A DNA stretch of 64,000 bases from Neocallimastix lanati (nom. inval.) (GCA_016946835.1 JACVTC010000078.1:410001-474000); one strand, 5' to 3'. Counted from the first letter of the stretch, positions 39,960-51,400 are shown. The notes: generated from the sequence alone by a model not told the origin. Made by a program: numbers and translations.

Positions 39960-41276
39960 ATGTTTGACGCTACTAAACTGCAAAGGAAGCTACCACATCT
40001 GGCTGATTATGGAAAAGATGTAGACAGCTGGATGACCGACTTTGTTAAGATAATGGAGCTTTATGATATAATGGAACCAAGGCGAATTTTTATTTGGGTA
40101 AAGGAAGCTGTGGAAGAAGATATTCAAGGAGCGTTACAATCATTGGTAGTCAGACGAGGGGATGAAATGAGATATCCCACATTTAAAGAAATTCAAAATA
40201 CAATTGAAGAACATTTGCACATTACAGAAAATGATAAATGTGCAGTTCTCAAAACAATACAAATAAATCAAGAAGAATCAATTAAAAAGTTTAATTACAG
40301 ATATAAAAAATTATATAATAAACTCAGTTTAGAATATAGAAGACTTATATCTGTAAAGGACTACACGAATGCTATTAGCTCCCGTGTATTTCCATGCTCA
40401 AGAGTTATGGTTGCAGAATGTGATACAATAAATGAGGCGTGTAAAATTGCAGAAGTAGCTGAGGAGACTGAAAAAGAAATAGCAAATATAAATCAAAGAA
40501 ATGAAATTAATAATATGAGGAATCATATTATGTTTACTCAGAATCAGCCGGATAATAGCTTACTAATGCGACATCCATTCTACGAAAACTTACAGTTAAA
40601 TCAATTACCTATGAACCATAATAATAATATATTCCAGGAAAGAAATAATTGGAATTCTAAATCTAGATTATGGAACAATAATAATAATTTCAGAAATTCA
40701 AATTATGTATATCACATGAGTAATCCATATAATAATCCAAATTATTACTTGAATAATAAAAATGATATTAATAAAATGAACTATGGAAATTTTACAAATC
40801 GTTATAATAGTAGATTTAATTATAATAAATTTTGGCACAGTAATAATATTAATCAATATATGAATAATAATAACAAATATAATATGAACAATATGAATAA
40901 TAATCAGCCATCCAATGAAATAAGAGACAATAAGACGAATCATTATTTAAACAATTTGAACAACAATATTAATATAACAAATAATGATAAAGAACATGAC
41001 AACCAAATGTTTAACAATAATAAATTTAATACAAATAATATGATTCAATCCTTTAATTATCAAAATGGAAATAATCACAACAATGGGATAGAAAATAATA
41101 ATGTCAGTAATACTTTAGTAACTAATAAAAACTCAATTAACAACAATAATAACAACCATGTGAATTGTTACCGTTGCACAATGAATGGACATAGAGCTTC
41201 AGAATGTCCTTATACATTTAAGCAATTGGCTGAATTGGAAGAAAAAGGATTGCTCAATAAACATTTAAACCAATAG
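39960..41276 (+). CDS. E3 Gag
   Basis: 438 residues. A Ty3-type capsid domain at about 5-175 (LPHLADYGKDVDSWMTDF, YPTFKEIQNTIEEHLHI, DYTNAISSRVFPC) shared with E1 and E2 is followed by an Asn/Met-rich linker. A CCHC zinc knuckle lies near the C-terminus (CYRCTMNGHRASEC, about residues 403-416), then FKQLAELEEKGLLNKHLNQ and the stop at 41274. The last codons form the heptamer T TTA AAC (41264-41270) in the correct phase for -1 frameshifting into Pol. Gag forms the virus-like particle and packages RNA through the knuckle. Confidence 0.92.
   Translation: MFDATKLQRKLPHLADYGKDVDSWMTDFVKIMELYDIMEPRRIFIWVKEAVEEDIQGALQSLVVRRGDEMRYPTFKEIQNTIEEHLHITENDKCAVLKTIQINQEESIKKFNYRYKKLYNKLSLEYRRLISVKDYTNAISSRVFPCSRVMVAECDTINEACKIAEVAEETEKEIANINQRNEINNMRNHIMFTQNQPDNSLLMRHPFYENLQLNQLPMNHNNNIFQERNNWNSKSRLWNNNNNFRNSNYVYHMSNPYNNPNYYLNNKNDINKMNYGNFTNRYNSRFNYNKFWHSNNINQYMNNNNKYNMNNMNNNQPSNEIRDNKTNHYLNNLNNNINITNNDKEHDNQMFNNNKFNTNNMIQSFNYQNGNNHNNGIENNNVSNTLVTNKNSINNNNNNHVNCYRCTMNGHRASECPYTFKQLAELEEKGLLNKHLNQ
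41264..41270 (+). promoter_or_regulatory. E3 -1 ribosomal frameshift site TTTAAAC
   Basis: In the Gag frame the bases read CAT TTA AAC CAA TAG, so the heptamer has the X-XXY-YYZ phase. In the -1 frame translation continues TTT AAA CCA ATA GAT without a stop into the Pol frame. A weak GAAG/CTTC stem lies about 12 bases downstream. E4 has the same heptamer at its Gag end. Confidence 0.75.
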
Positions 41277-41359
41277 ATGGGAGAAGGACAACTTCCATTA
41301 ACCAAACCAATAAAATAATATTCAAAAATAATGACTCATATAATAATAATAATAAAACA

Positions 41360-44300
41360 ATGTTCAAAAATAATGACTCATATAATAATAATAATAATAA
41401 AATAATGTTCAAAAATAACGACTCATATAATAATAATAATAATAATAATAATATAATGACAATGGTAGACGATCAAACAATATTACCTATAATTAATAAT
41501 AATATTAAAGAAAAACAAAAATGTAATGACCTTAATATAAACAATAATAGTAACACTACACAAAATACATTAAATAGACCAATTGAAATTATAGCAGCCG
41601 CTACTCGAAATTCAAGAAATAAATTAAACAAACATAATGAAAAACCATACAATAGAAAGGAAGTGAGATTTAATTTAAAGGACAATCCAAAACCAATACA
41701 AACGGCAGCTATGAGTCATAATAATATTAATAATAATACTAGTGATAATAAAATTAGTACTAATAATAGTATTAATAATAATTATAATAATAATATTAAT
41801 AATAAAAATAATATCGATTATAGTAATACAAATGTTAATAATAATTATAATAATATTAATAATCATAAGAATAATAAGAATAATGAATATGAAAACAATA
41901 ATAAGAATAATAATAATAAAATTAATCATAATATAGACAATTATAACGATAATGCGAATAATGATAATAAAAATAATAATACTATAGATAATTATAATAG
42001 TAATAATGATTTTAATGAAAATAAGGAAAATAATACTTACGACTATTTTAAAGAAAATACTGTCACCAATAATGATGATAATACTCATAACAATACAAGC
42101 AATACCCAAAGGGTTGAACGAGAAGATATAGAACCTAATGAAGATGTAATTATGATAGAAGAATCTGAAGAATCTGAAGATAATGATGCTGATAAAGAAA
42201 ATTATAACTCTAAAAATTATAAAAATATTTTACCTGGTAGATCTAAGAATTTTAATAATATAATTAAGGAAAACCCGGATATGGTCTTTAATAGTGAAAA
42301 TCGTAAAACAGAAAAACTAGAATATCTTGATCCTTCCTTTATAACAGAGAAAAATATTCGAAATGTTAAAGGTAAAAATAGGGAAGAAAAAATCAAAGAT
42401 ATAAAAAATAAAGCTAAGAAAATAAATACCGACATTGAGCAAAGTGAAACTTCTTTTAAGAAACCTGAAAAACACATCAAACTTATGGAAAAATTTGGTG
42501 ATTATTATATTCAAGATTTAATAAAAGAAATTGCATCAACTGATGTAATAACAAAATTAGTTTACCTTTTAGATCTTTTTCCAAAATTCCGTACAGAATT
42601 TTTAAAAGCTTTAAAATTAGCGCCTAAACAAACAATAACAAATGTGATGACGGTTATCACAAAACATAAAATAATTAAAGTTTGCGGTAAAGTAGAAAAT
42701 AATGACTGTGAAATATTTTTAGATACGTGTGCTAGTGTCAACTTTATCACACGTTCTGCTTTAAATAAATTAAAAATCAACAAACCTTCTATTGGTAGAA
42801 TTTCTGAAACAATATTTCAAGCGTACTCTAATTCTTCAACAGAGAGTGATATCTATGACTTACAGATTTCTATTGGTAGTAAAACTTTTAATGAATATTT
42901 CAGAGTAATAGAAAAGGATGATATTTTCGATATCTTAATTGGTGTTGATTCTCTAAAGAATAATAGATTTGATATTAACTTAGTAGATGATACTTTATAT
43001 TATATTGATGAAAATAATAATTACATTAAACTAGCAGATCTATTTTATGATATCAATCTTAATAATACTTACAAGGATGATGAGGATATAGAAAAACATC
43101 AAAATACAAAATCTGAACCTTTTTTATTAACAATTACAGTTACCAATGATAAAGAAATTACGAACACTAATGAATTACCTAACACGAAAGAACATTTAAT
43201 TAACGAAATAATATCTTCTGTTCCTAATAAATTTAAAAATAAAATTAGTAAATTATTTTTTAAATTTAAAAATGTAGTTGCAATTAAAACAGATGATTTA
43301 GGAAGGTCAAAATTATTACCTCACAGGATTGAATTAATTCCAAAATCTTCACCCATAAAGTTAAAAGCTTACCGTTTATCCAAAGCGCAAACAAAAGCTC
43401 TAAAGGAAATTTTGATTAAGCTAATAGAAAACAAACTAATAGAGCCATCCTACTCTTCATGGGCATTTCCAGTAGTACTAGTTCCAAAGAAAAACGGCGA
43501 CTGGAGAATGTGTGTCGACTTTAGGGCTTTAAACAATATAACTATTAAGGATTCCTATGCTTTGCCCTTAATTGATGACATATTAATGTTTATTGGAAAG
43601 AACGCTAAAATACTCTCTACTATTGATCTTTTTTCTGGTTATCATCAGGTTCCAATGAATCCTGATGATAAAGATAAAACAACATTCACAACGATGTTTG
43701 GAAACTATAAATTTTGTGTGATGCCGTTTGGGCTATGTAATGCACCGGCTACATTTCAACGTGAAATGAACCGGATTTTTTTTGACTTGATTGGAGTATG
43801 CTTATTTGTTTACATTGACGATTTAGTAATATTTTCTGACTCAATTGAATCACACATTACTCATCTTACTAAAGTATTCCAAATCCTAGCAGACAATGGT
43901 TTGAAAATAAACTTAGAAAAATGTTCTTTTTTCAAAGAAGAAGTAGTCCTTCTTGGTCATGTATTATCCACAAAAGGTATTGCCCCGATTCCTGATAAGA
44001 TTAAAGTTATAATTAACTGGCTACCCCCTAAAAATATCACTCAACTTAAATCATTTTTGGGAGCTGTTGGTTATTATCGGAAATTTATTAAAAATTTTGC
44101 TCAGATTGCAAATCCTCTGTTTAACCTCTTAAAGAAAGATGTACCGTATGAATGGTCCGAAAAGTGCAACATAGCCTTTGAAAAATTAAAAATGTCACTA
44201 ACGGTTGCCCCTATTTTAACTCCTCCTGATTATTCTAAACCATTTATTATCCGAACAGATGCTTCCAGAGATGGACTTGGTGGAGTACTTCTCCAAACAA

Positions 44301-45859
44301 ATGAAAATTCAATTGAAATCCCCATATATTTTGAAAGTAGAACTCTTTCCGCTGCTGAATCTAATTATAGTGTTACTGATTTAGAAGGCAAAGCAATATT
44401 TCATTGTGTTAAAAAATTTAAACCCTATTTTAGTGGAAGCCCTTTTACCACTATCGTTTATACAGACCATAAACCCTTGGTTAGTATATTTGCTAATAGA
44501 GAGCCTTCAAATAATCGCCACCTTAAATGGGTTACTGAACTATCAATATTAAATGTTCAAGTCCAATTTCAAGAGGGGAAGAAGAACGTTATTGCTGACG
44601 CTTTATCTAGGTTACCTACAAAAGAAATACATGAAAATAAAGAAATATTAAATGCATTAGTAAACAATGATGTTTTATCCAATAATAGCAATGATAGTAT
44701 AAATAAATTTATGAATGAATTTATAAATAAGAGAATTATAAATATTGATGGTGTGGAATATCTTAAACAAGGAGAACAACTGAGAAGAATAGTTCACAAC
44801 AAAGAAGAGAAGCAAAAATTAATCGAAGAAGCCCATGGTCTAGGCCATGAAGGAGCTTATAAAACTTATAGCAGACTGAAGAGGGATTACTACTGGGGAA
44901 ATATGAAAAAAGATATACAAATACTAATAAAATGTTGTCACAAGTGTCAAACTTGTCGACCACAAAAATTAAATAAATATACCGAAAATATTGCAACTGT
45001 ACCTGAATATCCTTTCTCAAGAGTTGGGTTGGATCTAATAGGACCGTTACCTATAACAAATAAAGGTAATAGATATATAATTGTATTAGTAGATTATCTT
45101 ACCAAATGGGTGGAAGCAGAACCCTTACAATCTGCCGAATCTCAAGATGTAATAAATTTTCTCAAGAAAATATTTGCACGACATGGTGTTCCTGAAATTT
45201 TAGTTACTGACAATGGTCCACAGTTTACTTCCGATAAGACAAAAGCATTTTTGGACCTTAACGACATTTATGTAAATTATGTAGCAACCTATCACCCCTC
45301 GTCTAATGGAGAAGTAGAAAACAGAAATAGGGAAATAGGTAAGTATCTCAGGTTACTCGGAGAAGAGGATTCACAGTGGGACGAAACACTTTATAGTGCT
45401 CTTTGGGCTTTAAGAACGTGCAAGAATGAAGTTACGAAACACAGCAGCTTTGAATTGTTGTATGGTCGGAGAGACTTACAACCATTCGAACTCACTGTTA
45501 ATGTCGAATCCAAAAATGACTGGGAAGACGAAGAAGAATTTTGGCTGAGGAAATTTATTAACCATGACCGTTGGATCCGTGAAGCAATAAAGAACATTGA
45601 AACAGCAAACAAGTTGTGGGAAGATCGTAGAAAACAAATAAAAAGAATGAGAGCAAAGTATAAGCCAGGTGATCTTGTTTTGGTCAAATTGTTCAACAGA
45701 AAGAAGCTGGATCCGTTTTTCACAGGCCCACTAAAGATCGTTAAACAAGAGTTCAATACAGTAACAGTTTGCGATCCAGTAACTGGGGAAGTTGCTGATA
45801 GGAACATTCATTTAAAAAATATTATTCCATATTTCACAGAATTGAATTTAGAAGAATAA
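41360..45859 (+). CDS. E3 Pol polyprotein (protease, RT, RNase H, integrase)
   Basis: Open for 1499 residues from this ATG, and already open in this frame from the frameshift site at 41264, so it is probably made as Gag-Pol. Order: a ~390-residue Asn-rich N-terminal spacer; an aspartic protease with LDTCASVNF (Asp ~455); RT with VPKKNGDWRMCVDFRALN and YIDD (~818-821); RNase H with RTDASRDGLGGVLL; an integrase HHCC finger (HGLGHEGAYKTY ... CCHKCQTC, ~1157-1195); and the DDE core DLIGPLP, VTDNGPQFT, EVENRNREIG (Asp ~1223, Asp ~1283, Glu ~1317). A GPY/F-type C-terminus (KPGDLVLVKLFNRKKLDPFF) ends it. No chromodomain. RT-RNaseH-integrase order is Ty3/gypsy. No stop or frame break is visible. Confidence 0.95.
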   Translation: MFKNNDSYNNNNNKIMFKNNDSYNNNNNNNNIMTMVDDQTILPIINNNIKEKQKCNDLNINNNSNTTQNTLNRPIEIIAAATRNSRNKLNKHNEKPYNRKEVRFNLKDNPKPIQTAAMSHNNINNNTSDNKISTNNSINNNYNNNINNKNNIDYSNTNVNNNYNNINNHKNNKNNEYENNNKNNNNKINHNIDNYNDNANNDNKNNNTIDNYNSNNDFNENKENNTYDYFKENTVTNNDDNTHNNTSNTQRVEREDIEPNEDVIMIEESEESEDNDADKENYNSKNYKNILPGRSKNFNNIIKENPDMVFNSENRKTEKLEYLDPSFITEKNIRNVKGKNREEKIKDIKNKAKKINTDIEQSETSFKKPEKHIKLMEKFGDYYIQDLIKEIASTDVITKLVYLLDLFPKFRTEFLKALKLAPKQTITNVMTVITKHKIIKVCGKVENNDCEIFLDTCASVNFITRSALNKLKINKPSIGRISETIFQAYSNSSTESDIYDLQISIGSKTFNEYFRVIEKDDIFDILIGVDSLKNNRFDINLVDDTLYYIDENNNYIKLADLFYDINLNNTYKDDEDIEKHQNTKSEPFLLTITVTNDKEITNTNELPNTKEHLINEIISSVPNKFKNKISKLFFKFKNVVAIKTDDLGRSKLLPHRIELIPKSSPIKLKAYRLSKAQTKALKEILIKLIENKLIEPSYSSWAFPVVLVPKKNGDWRMCVDFRALNNITIKDSYALPLIDDILMFIGKNAKILSTIDLFSGYHQVPMNPDDKDKTTFTTMFGNYKFCVMPFGLCNAPATFQREMNRIFFDLIGVCLFVYIDDLVIFSDSIESHITHLTKVFQILADNGLKINLEKCSFFKEEVVLLGHVLSTKGIAPIPDKIKVIINWLPPKNITQLKSFLGAVGYYRKFIKNFAQIANPLFNLLKKDVPYEWSEKCNIAFEKLKMSLTVAPILTPPDYSKPFIIRTDASRDGLGGVLLQTNENSIEIPIYFESRTLSAAESNYSVTDLEGKAIFHCVKKFKPYFSGSPFTTIVYTDHKPLVSIFANREPSNNRHLKWVTELSILNVQVQFQEGKKNVIADALSRLPTKEIHENKEILNALVNNDVLSNNSNDSINKFMNEFINKRIINIDGVEYLKQGEQLRRIVHNKEEKQKLIEEAHGLGHEGAYKTYSRLKRDYYWGNMKKDIQILIKCCHKCQTCRPQKLNKYTENIATVPEYPFSRVGLDLIGPLPITNKGNRYIIVLVDYLTKWVEAEPLQSAESQDVINFLKKIFARHGVPEILVTDNGPQFTSDKTKAFLDLNDIYVNYVATYHPSSNGEVENRNREIGKYLRLLGEEDSQWDETLYSALWALRTCKNEVTKHSSFELLYGRRDLQPFELTVNVESKNDWEDEEEFWLRKFINHDRWIREAIKNIETANKLWEDRRKQIKRMRAKYKPGDLVLVKLFNRKKLDPFFTGPLKIVKQEFNTVTVCDPVTGEVADRNIHLKNIIPYFTELNLEE

Positions 45860-45895
45860 GGATACATATATATATACAAAAAAAAAAAATTAACA

Positions 45896-45933
<38 letters not shown>

Positions 45934-46053
45934 TAAATTATATTGAAACTTCAAAACCTCAAAATTGAAATTTCAAAATCTGAATTTAAAACTTATAATT
46001 TTGAAATTTATTTTATTCATTACTTAACATTTGATAAATTTTATCTCAAAAAA

Positions 46054-46092
<39 letters not shown>

Positions 46093-46998
46093 AAAAAAAA
46101 AAAAAATAAAAAAAAAAAAAAAAATAAAAATAAAAAAAAAAAAATAAAAAAAAAAAAAAAATAAATAAAAATAAAAAAAAAAAAAAAAAAAAAAAAAAAA
46201 TAATAATAATAATAATAATAATAATAATTATATATAAGAACTGATTATATTAGATATAATAATAAAATATATAAACATAGATAGTATAGATAGTATAATT
46301 AACTATAATATAGACAATATAACGTAATAGATAGTATAATAATATAAATATTATATATTGAGTAAAATAATAAAATATTGATAATATAACAAATAGATAG
46401 TATAATAATATAAATATTATATATTGAGTAAAATAATAAAATATTGATAATATAACAAATAGATAGTATAATAATATAAATATTATATATTGAGTAAAAT
46501 AATAAAATATTGATAATATAACAAATAGATAGTATAATAATATAAATATTATATATTGAGTAAAATAATAAAATATAGATGAAATAACAAAAAGATAGTA
46601 TAATAATATATATTATTAACTAAAATAACAAAATAGATAGTATTATAATATAAAATAATATGAATGTTATAGATAGATATAATAATATAATAATATACAA
46701 AAATAATAATAGTATATATTTTAAAACCATAGGTTCAACACTAAATTAAGACATTGATTCAAAAGATTATTTTATTTTTTTTAATTATAATTTTATTTGG
46801 ATAATAATGATTATAATACATATTAATGATAATTAAAAAAATACATGGCGAAAAGAAAATAATGTGAACATAATGAGATTTGACAAAGAAATTTGACGTT
46901 ATAAATTCTAAATTATACGATATTTCCAAATATATATATATTTATATAACAAATGGTAACAATGAAATTAAATCAATTAATAAAAATAATAATTGAAG
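45860..46998 (+). other. E3 3' noncoding region
   Basis: 1.1 kb without coding potential between Pol and the hairpin. It contains AAT microsatellites (45896-45934 and 46200-46228), an A-rich tract (46051-46200), and about four copies of a 66-bp tandem unit starting TAGATAGTATAATAATATAA (46328-46591). Unusually long for a Ty3-type 3' UTR. Confidence 0.75.
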
Positions 46999-47037
46999 GA
47001 CTTCAAGGGACGAAGTCTAGGCTAAGCGGGGGCGTCT
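46999..47037 (+). promoter_or_regulatory. E3 3' hairpin and polypurine tract
   Basis: GACTTCAAGGGACGAAGTC (46999-47017) followed by AAGCGGGGGCGTCT up to the LTR. The hairpin sequence is identical to that of E1. Confidence 0.82.
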
Positions 47038-47584
47038 TGATGCAGTATTTAAATAAAAAGAGAATATTATCAAGAAATAAAATTAAATATAATAAATAAT
47101 TAGTTAAATTATATATGTATATTATAATAATAAATAGTAATATAAAAATTATTAAATTTATTTAATTAGTTAATAGCCAATAGGATTTAATTTATAGTAA
47201 ATTAGAAATTAGAAATATAAAAGAAAAATTATTATAATTCTTTAAAGAAAAGGAGGTTTTTTTATTTAAAAAAAAAAATAGAGATAAAATTGGTTAAAAT
47301 AAATATATTTGGGGAATATATTTATTTATCAAAAATTTTAATAGTAATAAGTTAGTTAGAAATAAATAATTAATAAGATCTTTAATAACATTTTATTATA
47401 AAATTTGTATTACGACATAAATAATTTAAATAAATAAATAAAACGACAAAACTATAATTTTTTTTATATTTTGTTTTAATATTAACGTGTATTGTAATTA
47501 TATATTTTTATATTAGAATATATTTTTATTTAATACAATCTTGCTAACCACAAAAACATTGATACTTATAGAAATAATGTATCA
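47038..47584 (+). repeat. E3 3' LTR
   Basis: 547 bp, one base longer than the 5' LTR in a homopolymer. Followed by ACTG, then AA and the E4 LTR. Confidence 0.92.
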
Positions 47585-47590
47585 ACTGAA

Positions 47591-48377
47591 TGGTATGGTT
47601 CATATAATTTTAGGAATATAATAATAATTAACACAAATAATAAAATTACAATAAAAAAAATAATTTGTTTTAAAATCAATATTTATTTATTTAAATTTAT
47701 AAAAGAAAAATAATAATATAATTATTTATTTAATAAAAAGAAAGTTATTGATTATATTTTATTTCACTAAAATTACATGTATTTATATTTTTTTATCAAA
47801 TTAAAATTTGTAAAGCCTAACTATTTTTTTAATAAACTAATTACTAATTATTTTTATAAATAAAACATTTAAATTGAAATTGAATTATTATTTTAGTTAA
47901 TAATATTATTGTTATAAATAGTAGTTATATATTATTGAATTATTAATTATTTAATAATAGTTTAATACTAATATATATAAAATAAAAATAAAGAGATTAT
48001 ACAGAATATTTTATTGTGGTTTAGTTAAATTTAGTAATTAAAAATAAATTTAAATTGATAACGAAAATTTTAATAACTAATTAAATAGATTTGATTATTT
48101 TCAATATAACATAATACAAAAGAAATATAATATTAATATATTAAGTGGGCAAGGACAATATTCTTGGCTAAAGATTTTTAATACATTATAATGGAATCGG
48201 ATCGATAATTCAAAAAGGAATTATAAGTTAATTAGTGATTTATTAACTTATGATTTTTATTTAGTGATATTTGAAGAATATTGGAAAGTTCCAATTATAT
48301 AGAATAGAATAATCTATAAGGTTAGAATAATTTATATTATTCTAGCACAATTAGTATTATTTGTTCATTCTGTATTA
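47591..48377 (-). repeat. E4 3' LTR
   Basis: 787 bp. The polypurine tract AGCGGGGGCATCT (minus strand, 48390-48378) abuts it. Confidence 0.9.
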
Positions 48378-48400
48378 AGATGCCCCCGCTAAGACTCAAG

Positions 48401-51400
48401 CTAGGTAGAAGCTGAGTTAAACTTGACAATATTTTTCAAATGAACATTACGATTCATTTGTATATTAGTAGCAGGATCAGCTAAAGTGACTGTATTGAAT
48501 TGTTTCTTTACCACTTTCATAGGTCCAACAAAGTAAGGTTCTAATTTAGTTCGATTAAAGTTTCTTACTAGTACTAAATCACCTGGTTTTATTCTTTTAG
48601 CTTGATTCATACTGGTCTTTTCTTCTCTCCTAGTAGCCCAATACTTCGAAGCATTTTTGATATTAGATGCGGCCTCCATTACCCATTGGTAGTGTGATAC
48701 AAATTTTTCCAGTAGAATTTCGTCAGAAGACTTATTTATACCCTTAGTTGGTCTGGCAGCAATGTCAAAAGGTTGTTGGTCCTCCCTTCCATAAACTAAT
48801 TCAAAACTTGAATGGTTGGTGATTGAGTTTTTAGTAGTTCTTAAAGCCCAAAGTGCAGATGGTAAAATTTCATCCCATTCTTTGTGTTGTTGTTCTAGTA
48901 ATCGTAATAATTTTCCAATTTCTTTATTACGATTCTCAACTAAACCATTGCTTTCAGGATGATATGGAGTGATAAATTTAACATATACATCATATAAATC
49001 AAGGAAGATTTTTGTCATATCTGATGTAAATTGTGTTCCATTATCAGTAGTGATAATTTGAGGTACACCGTGTCGAGCAAATACATTAATTAAAAATTTT
49101 ATCACATCCTGAGAAGTAACATTTTCAGTGGGCTCTGCCTCAACCCATTTAGTAAAATAATCAACCACAACGATTATATATTGATTATTATTTCTGGTTT
49201 TACTTAGAGGTCCTATAATGTCCAATCCTAAGTGTGTAAATGGTCCTTCCACTTCAGTTGGTTTATCTTCCGTTGGTTCAGGGTATGGTTGAGATTTATT
49301 TAATTGACATTTTTCACATTTACCTATAATTCGCTTAGTGTCATTAACCATATTGTTCCAATAGTAGCTCTTTTTCAAACGTTGGTATGTCTTGTAATAG
49401 CCTTCGTGTCCTATACTGTGTGCTTGAAAAATTAATTGAAGTTTTTCTTTTGTATCTGTAACTAATTTTCTATAATTATTGCCATCAACAAAGTAGTCCA
49501 CACCATCAATTGTCGTAAATTTTTCTTCAATAAATTCCTTAATGGTTCTTGAAAGCAGGTTTTCATCTTGTTCCTTGATAATTTGTGTTGTTAAGACAAC
49601 TTTTTCTTTTTCATTTTTCATTCTTGATAAAGCATCTGCGACAACATTATTCTTTCCAGTTTCATATCGTAAATCAATTCCTAACATACTGACAGTCAAA
49701 CACCATCTAGTATGACGAGAATTTTGTGGTTCCTTACTTTTAAGTAATCCAATTAATGGTCTATGATCTGTATATACTATAGTTTGCTTAGGATTTCCCA
49801 TAATATAAGATTTTAATTTATTAATACAGTAAATTAGAGCAGCACCTTCTAGATCCGTAATTCCATAATTCTTTTCCGATTTAGATAAACTTCTACTAAT
49901 ATAATGAACCGGATGCTCCTTTCCAGTTTCATCATCCTTTTGTAAAAGCACACCGCCTATTCCATCATAGGAAGCATCTGTTCTTATAATAAATTCTCTA
50001 TCAAATCTAGGAAATCTTAATATTGGGGCATTGATTAATCTTTCCTTAAGAATTTTAAAACTTTCTTCTTGTTCCTTTTTCCATTCAAACTTAATACCTT
50101 TTCTTAATAGAGTGCAGAGAGGAGCAGTAACTTTTGCAAAGTCCTTAATAAAATTTCTATAATATCCAATGGCTCCTAAAAATGATCGAAGTTCATGAAT
50201 GTTAGAGGGAGCCTTCCATTCTTTAATAGCTTCAACTTTGTTTTCCAATGGACTTAAACCTTCTGAGGATACTTTATGTCCAAGTACTTCTACTTCAGTT
50301 TGCATGAAAGAACACTTTTCGATATTGATTTTTAACTTATGTTCCTTGAATATTTCTAAGACTTGTTTAAGATGTTCTAGGTGTTCTTCTTCAGTTCTTG
50401 AGTAGATTAAAATATCATCGATAAAGTTATAGACGCATTTTCCTATTAAGGGAAATAGTATACGGTTCATTTCTCTTTGGAATGTAGCTGGAGCACCTGT
50501 TAAACCGAAGGGCATTACCTTGAATTGGTAGTTTCCGAACTTAGTTGTAAAGGTAGTGATTTCAACACTATCATCATCCATTAATATTTGATGATAACCG
50601 GAATAAAGATCTAATGTTGAGAAGATTTTTGCTCCATCTAAGCTATCAAAAATTTCCTCAATATTTGGTAAAGAATAAGAATCCTTCTTAGTTGCTTCAT
50701 TTACTTTCCTATAGTCAATACACAGGCGCCATTTACCGTTCTTTTTAGGCACAAGTACTACTGGTGATGACCATTCTGAACATGAAGGTTCAATTAATCG
50801 TTTATATATGAGTTTGGTTAATTCTTCTTTTAAGATATCTGTTTTTAATTTACTAAGTCGATAAAATTTTTGTTTAATAGGTTTAACTCCTTCCTTAAGA
50901 ATAATTTTGTGTGGTGATAAAACTGAAGGTGTTAATTCTTCAGAAGAAGTTGCAATTATATCAATATATTCTTCAAGTAATTTAGTAATAGCTTCTCTAT
51001 AATTTGAATTAATTGTACTTTGAAAAACTGTGTCATATATATATTTTATGGGTGGTAATCCTTCAATCGTTTTCAATTGTTGCTTAGCTTCTTGGTGATT
51101 CAATGCTTTGATTACACACAATAATTTTTCTTCGTCATCATATTCATTATTAATAGGTGTAATTTCTTCAATTAAACCTTGATCATTAAATCGACAAAGA
51201 CTATATCTAATTGGATGTATAAATAACTGGTTATCAATTTGAGTTTTGAGGTTGATTAATATATCATAGAATGGATCCTCCTTGTCTATAATTCTACACG
51301 TAACAAGTAGTTCTAGTTCATTAATTTTTACGGGAACTTTGATTAACACATCTTCTGAGAAATCATCATTCATCGTTGCTAAACGTATTCGTCCTGCACT

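Larger units (their letters stand above)
39248..47584 (+). mobile_element. E3: apparently intact Ty3/gypsy retrotransposon
   Basis: 8337 bp with LTRs 39248-39793 (546 bp) and 47038-47584 (547 bp; the extra base is in an A run), beginning TGATGC and ending GTATCA, flanked by ACTG (39244-39247 and 47585-47588). It has a primer-binding site, Gag, a -1 slippery heptamer, a full-length Pol, a 1.2-kb noncoding 3' segment, a hairpin and a polypurine tract. Every catalytic motif looked for is present, so this is the best candidate autonomous element in the window and a likely helper for E1 and E2. Confidence 0.92.

Noticed and set aside
41675-42514. Ile-rich frames opposite or beside the E3 Pol N-terminus
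   Set aside because: Other-frame readings of AAT-rich Asn codons.
31808-47584. E1-E2-E3 as one composite element or as products of LTR-LTR recombination
   Set aside because: Each has its own matching LTR pair with its own sequence and length, and each is flanked by a 4-bp repeat, so separate insertions fit better.
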